In this document: piece by piece, positions 15,509 to 18,176 of the stretch
How the letters are laid out: every line of letters starts with the position of its first letter
How positions within the stretch are numbered: the first letter of the stretch is position 1
Source: JBHHZJ01 sp046758005
GTDB lineage: Bacteria; Pseudomonadota; Alphaproteobacteria; Kiloniellales; J153
NCBI GenBank assembly: GCA_046758005.1
Contig: JBHHZJ010000072.1
Location: 1-18,176 of the forward strand
Direction: 5' to 3'
DNA length: 18,176 bases
Program-made: the position numbers and the translations under genes
The notes under the pieces: model-generated
Database searches by the model: none
What the model was told of the DNA's origin: nothing
The model's input: the letters and a program-made list of their open reading frames with translations, nothing else

Positions 15509-18045
15509 AGGCGCTCGCTCTGGCCCGTCACCCGCTCGCGGTCCTCGCGCTCGCCCTCGTGGTCCTGCCCTACGCCGTGGCCGGGATCGGCATGACGGTG
15601 TCGACGGCCACCGAGATCGCGCTCTTCGCCATGGTCGGCCTCGGCTACAACCTGCTGCTCGGCTACACGGGCCTCGTATCCTTCGGACACGGCGCGTATT
15701 TCGGCCTGGCCGCCTACGCCGCGGCGCTGATCCAGATCCATGTGCTGCCGGGCCGGTTCGTGCTGCCGGTCCTGCTGGCGGTGACCTTCGCGGCGCTGCT
15801 CGGCCTGGTGATCGGGTTCCTGGTGCTGCGCCGGCGCGGCGTCTATTTCGCCCTGCTGACGCTCGCCTTCACGGCGATGTTCTTCTACATCGTGTTCCGC
15901 TGGACCTCGTTCACCGGCGGCGAGAACGGCCTGGGCGGGATCACGAGGCCGTCGCTCCTGGGCCTCGCGCTTGACGACCAGACGACGTTCTACCGCCTGG
16001 TCGCGATCGTCGTCTTCGCGGTGGCCTGGCTGATGTGGCGGCTGGTCAACTCGCCCTTCGGCCGGGTGCTGATCGCGATCCGCGAGAACGAGCAGCGCGC
16101 GACCTTCGCCGGCTATCCGGTGCAGCGTTACAAGCTGATCGCCTTCGTGATCTCCACCGCCGTGGTCGGCCTGGCCGGCAGCCTGTTCGGCTTCCTCAAG
16201 TATTTCGTCTCGGCCGATCTCGTGCACGTCAACTTCTCGGGCGAGATCCTGGCCATGTCGATCATCGGCGGCATGCGCGACTTCATCGGCCCGCCCGTGG
16301 GCGCGCTGTTCTTCATCCTGTTTCGCGAGATCCTGTCCGGCTACACGAGCGGCTGGCAGTTCTACTTCGGCATCCTGTTCATGGGCTTCATCCTGTTCTC
16401 GCCGACCGGCCTGGTCGGGGTCGGCACACGCCTGCTCGCGCCCCTGCGCCGGGGGCGGGAGACGCTGGCCGCCATGGCCGCGCGGGCGCGGCCGGCGCCT
16501 GCGGCCGAGGTTCCGGGCTTCCTGCGCGCCGCGGAGCCCGGCGGCGCCGGCCGGCCGCTGCTCGAATGCCGCGGCGCGGTCAAGCGCTTCGGCGCGTTCG
16601 TCGCGGTCTCGGCGGTCGATCTCCAGGTCGCCGACCGCACGGTGCAGGCGCTGATCGGCCCGAACGGCGCGGGCAAGACGACCTTGTTCAACGTGCTCTC
16701 GGGGATGTATCCGCCGGACGAGGGCAGCCTGAGCTTCGCTGACGAAAGCGTCGAGGGGCGACGGGCGGACGAGCTGGCGCGGCGCGGCGTCGCGCGCTCG
16801 TTCCAGGTGACCAATCTGTTCACCGGGTTGACGGTCTGGGAGAACGTCCGACTCGCGGTGCAGGCGCGCGACCCTGCGCGCTTCGACCTGTGGCGTCGGG
16901 CGGACGGCCTGCGCCGGGTCAACGAGGAGACGGCGGCGCTGGTCCGGTTCCTCGGTCTCGAGGGGCTGGAGGGCGCGCTCGTCTCGGACCTGTCCTACGG
17001 CGGGCAACGACTGCTCGAGATCGGTGTTGCCCTCGCGCCCCGGCCGCGCGTGCTCCTGCTCGACGAGCCGCTGGCGGGCCTCGCCGTGGCCGAGCGCGAG
17101 CGCATCGTCGGTCTGATCCAACGCCTGGCGGAGCACATGGGGGTGCTCGTGGTCGAGCACGACATCGATCGTGTCTTCGCCTTCTCCGAATCGATCACCG
17201 TCATGAACGACGGCGCGGTCCTGATCCAGGGCCCGCCGGAGGCCGTACGCAGCGATCCCGAGGTGCAGCAGGTCTACCTCGGCAGCGGCAAGAAGTTGGT
17301 CGCGGGCCATCACAAGCCGGTACAGAAGGCTGCGTCGAGCCCGCTGCTCACGGTCGAGGTGATCAACACGTTCTACGGCAGCAGCCATATCCTGCACGAC
17401 GTGTCGCTCGAGGTCCGCGAAGGCGAGATGGTCGCCCTGCTCGGCCGCAACGGGGCCGGGAAGTCGTCCACGATCAAGGCCATCATGGGGTTGAACCCGC
17501 CGCGCACGGGCGAAATCGCGTTCATGGGGCAGGAGATAGCCGGGCATTCGCCCGAGGAGATCGCGCTGCGCGGCATCGGCCTGGTGCCGCAGGGCCGGCG
17601 CCTGTTCCCCAACCTGAGCGTGGCCGAGAACCTGGCCATGGGGCGGTTGCGGCGGCGGGCGGCCGACGGCGTGCGCTGGACCGACCAGCGGATATTCGAA
17701 TACTTTCCCCGGCTCGAGGAGCGCCTGCACACCAAGGCGGACGTGCTCTCGGGCGGCGAGCAGCAGATGGTCGCCATCGCGCGGGCCCTGTCGGGCAACG
17801 TCCGCCTGCTGCTGATGGACGAGCCGTTCGAGGGCCTTTCGCCGACCATGGCCGAGGAGGTCTTCCACAGCATCGACGAGCTGCGCAAGGAGGTCCCGAT
17901 CCTGATCATCGAGCACGACCTCGACCTGGTGCTGGCGTTGGCCGATCGGGTCTACGTTCTGGACCGCGGCGCCATCACCCACGAGGGCCCGGCCGAACCC
18001 CTGCTCGGCGACCTCGAGCTACGCAAGAAGACGCTTTGGCTGTGA
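15505..18045 (+). CDS. Triple fusion ABC transporter protein: LivM permease + LivG ATPase + LivF ATPase
   Basis: A single 846-residue frame holds three subunits that are usually separate. Residues 1 to about 315 are a LivM permease with FGHGAYFGLAAYAAA and TGGENGLGGITRPSLLG. After a linker, residues 352 to about 590 are a LivG ATPase: Walker A GPNGAGKTT at 385-393, signature LSYGGQ, Walker B LLLDEP with D520/E521, and H-loop VVEHD. A linker rich in K, H and S leads to a LivF ATPase from about 614: Walker A GRNGAGKSS from 647, LSGGEQQ, D772/E773, and IIEHD. Both ATPase domains look catalytically complete. The frame is continuous, with no internal stop or frameshift. The protein would sit in the inner membrane with LivH, giving a transporter of three polypeptides including the binding protein. 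LivM-LivG fusions are well known, and the addition of LivF is less usual. Confidence 0.93.
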   Translation: MKALALARHPLAVLALALVVLPYAVAGIGMTVSTATEIALFAMVGLGYNLLLGYTGLVSFGHGAYFGLAAYAAALIQIHVLPGRFVLPVLLAVTFAALLGLVIGFLVLRRRGVYFALLTLAFTAMFFYIVFRWTSFTGGENGLGGITRPSLLGLALDDQTTFYRLVAIVVFAVAWLMWRLVNSPFGRVLIAIRENEQRATFAGYPVQRYKLIAFVISTAVVGLAGSLFGFLKYFVSADLVHVNFSGEILAMSIIGGMRDFIGPPVGALFFILFREILSGYTSGWQFYFGILFMGFILFSPTGLVGVGTRLLAPLRRGRETLAAMAARARPAPAAEVPGFLRAAEPGGAGRPLLECRGAVKRFGAFVAVSAVDLQVADRTVQALIGPNGAGKTTLFNVLSGMYPPDEGSLSFADESVEGRRADELARRGVARSFQVTNLFTGLTVWENVRLAVQARDPARFDLWRRADGLRRVNEETAALVRFLGLEGLEGALVSDLSYGGQRLLEIGVALAPRPRVLLLDEPLAGLAVAERERIVGLIQRLAEHMGVLVVEHDIDRVFAFSESITVMNDGAVLIQGPPEAVRSDPEVQQVYLGSGKKLVAGHHKPVQKAASSPLLTVEVINTFYGSSHILHDVSLEVREGEMVALLGRNGAGKSSTIKAIMGLNPPRTGEIAFMGQEIAGHSPEEIALRGIGLVPQGRRLFPNLSVAENLAMGRLRRRAADGVRWTDQRIFEYFPRLEERLHTKADVLSGGEQQMVAIARALSGNVRLLLMDEPFEGLSPTMAEEVFHSIDELRKEVPILIIEHDLDLVLALADRVYVLDRGAITHEGPAEPLLGDLELRKKTLWL

Positions 18046-18072
18046 GCGCGCGTGACGCGCGGGCGGCCCGCG
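18046..18072 (+). terminator. GC-rich inverted repeats after the HAAT operon, possible terminator
   Basis: GCGCG/CGCGC (18046-18050, 18056-18060) and CGCGGGC/GCCCGCG (18058-18064, 18066-18072) overlap directly after the stop codon. No T run follows, so intrinsic termination is uncertain. Confidence 0.3.
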
Positions 18073-18104
18073 GTGTAATACCAAATCTCGGTGATAATGA
18101 CCCT

Positions 18105-18165
18105 TTTGACCGCTGGGCTTTGACCCGCTGGTTAGGCGCGGTTCGCGCCGTGGTGCGCGCACCAC
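18105..18165. repeat. Clustered short repeats at the right edge
   Basis: TTTGACCGCTGG (18105-18116) recurs as TTTGACCCGCTGG (18119-18131). It is followed by the hairpin GGCGCG-GTT-CGCGCC (18135-18149) and by a perfect 16-bp palindrome, GTGGTGCG/CGCACCAC (18150-18165). The window ends 11 bp later, so the full element may be cut off. It could be the border of an extragenic repeat or a regulatory region for a gene beyond the window. Confidence 0.45.
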
Positions 18166-18176
18166 AAGCGGATCGC

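Noticed and set aside
15406..17982. 858-codon open frame antisense to the LivMGF fusion
   Set aside because: Low-complexity, charged R/H/Q-rich translation typical of the antisense of a high-GC gene. The plus-strand frame has all ABC motifs.
13247..18045. Annotation as a UrtABCDE urea transporter
   Set aside because: The binding protein lacks the UrtA sequence pattern, and the subunits are arranged as a LivMGF fusion. Urea remains only a possible ligand.

Overview
The window comes from a high-GC bacterium, most likely a proteobacterium. It has an intracellular PHA depolymerase, twin-arginine-exported binding proteins and tightly overlapping genes, and its codons are strongly biased to G/C in the third position. 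No rRNA, tRNA, CRISPR array or transposase is visible, so the lineage cannot be fixed more closely.

Layout. (1) 1-1973: a long imperfect hairpin repeat at the left edge, a polyhydroxyalkanoate depolymerase (phaZ, minus strand) and, divergent from it, a dodecin flavoprotein gene. (2) 2070-9463: a plus-strand operon behind a good sigma70-type promoter. It encodes a BMP/PnrA-family binding protein, an amidase-signature hydrolase, a double-domain ABC ATPase, two permeases and a CodA-like cytosine deaminase. Most junctions are ATGA-type overlaps. (3) 12628-9446: a minus-strand operon of a GTP-cyclohydrolase-II-like protein (Urc1 type), a DUF1688 protein (Urc4 type) and uracil phosphoribosyltransferase (upp). 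Its last codons overlap those of codA tail to tail. (4) 12629-13246: a divergent regulatory region of lower GC. (5) 13247-18045: a plus-strand operon for a branched-chain-amino-acid-type (HAAT) ABC importer, with a binding protein, a LivH-type permease and one 846-residue polypeptide that joins LivM, LivG and LivF.

Reading. The centre of the window looks like a bacterial version of the URC route for uracil breakdown, known from the yeast Lachancea kluyveri, where URC1, URC4 and a uracil phosphoribosyltransferase degrade uracil through UMP and ribosylurea to urea and a C3 product. Here the nucleobase or nucleoside importer brings in substrate, CodA turns cytosine into uracil, Upp makes UMP, and the Urc1-like and Urc4-like proteins would open and dismantle it. 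The amidase and the second importer have no assigned step and are the least explained parts. The regulatory DNA has several unexplained elements: a palindrome over the bmp -35 box, a hairpin leader, a tandem 10-bp repeat just downstream of a predicted urc1 promoter, and a 16-bp box that recurs upstream of phaZ, the urc operon and the HAAT operon.
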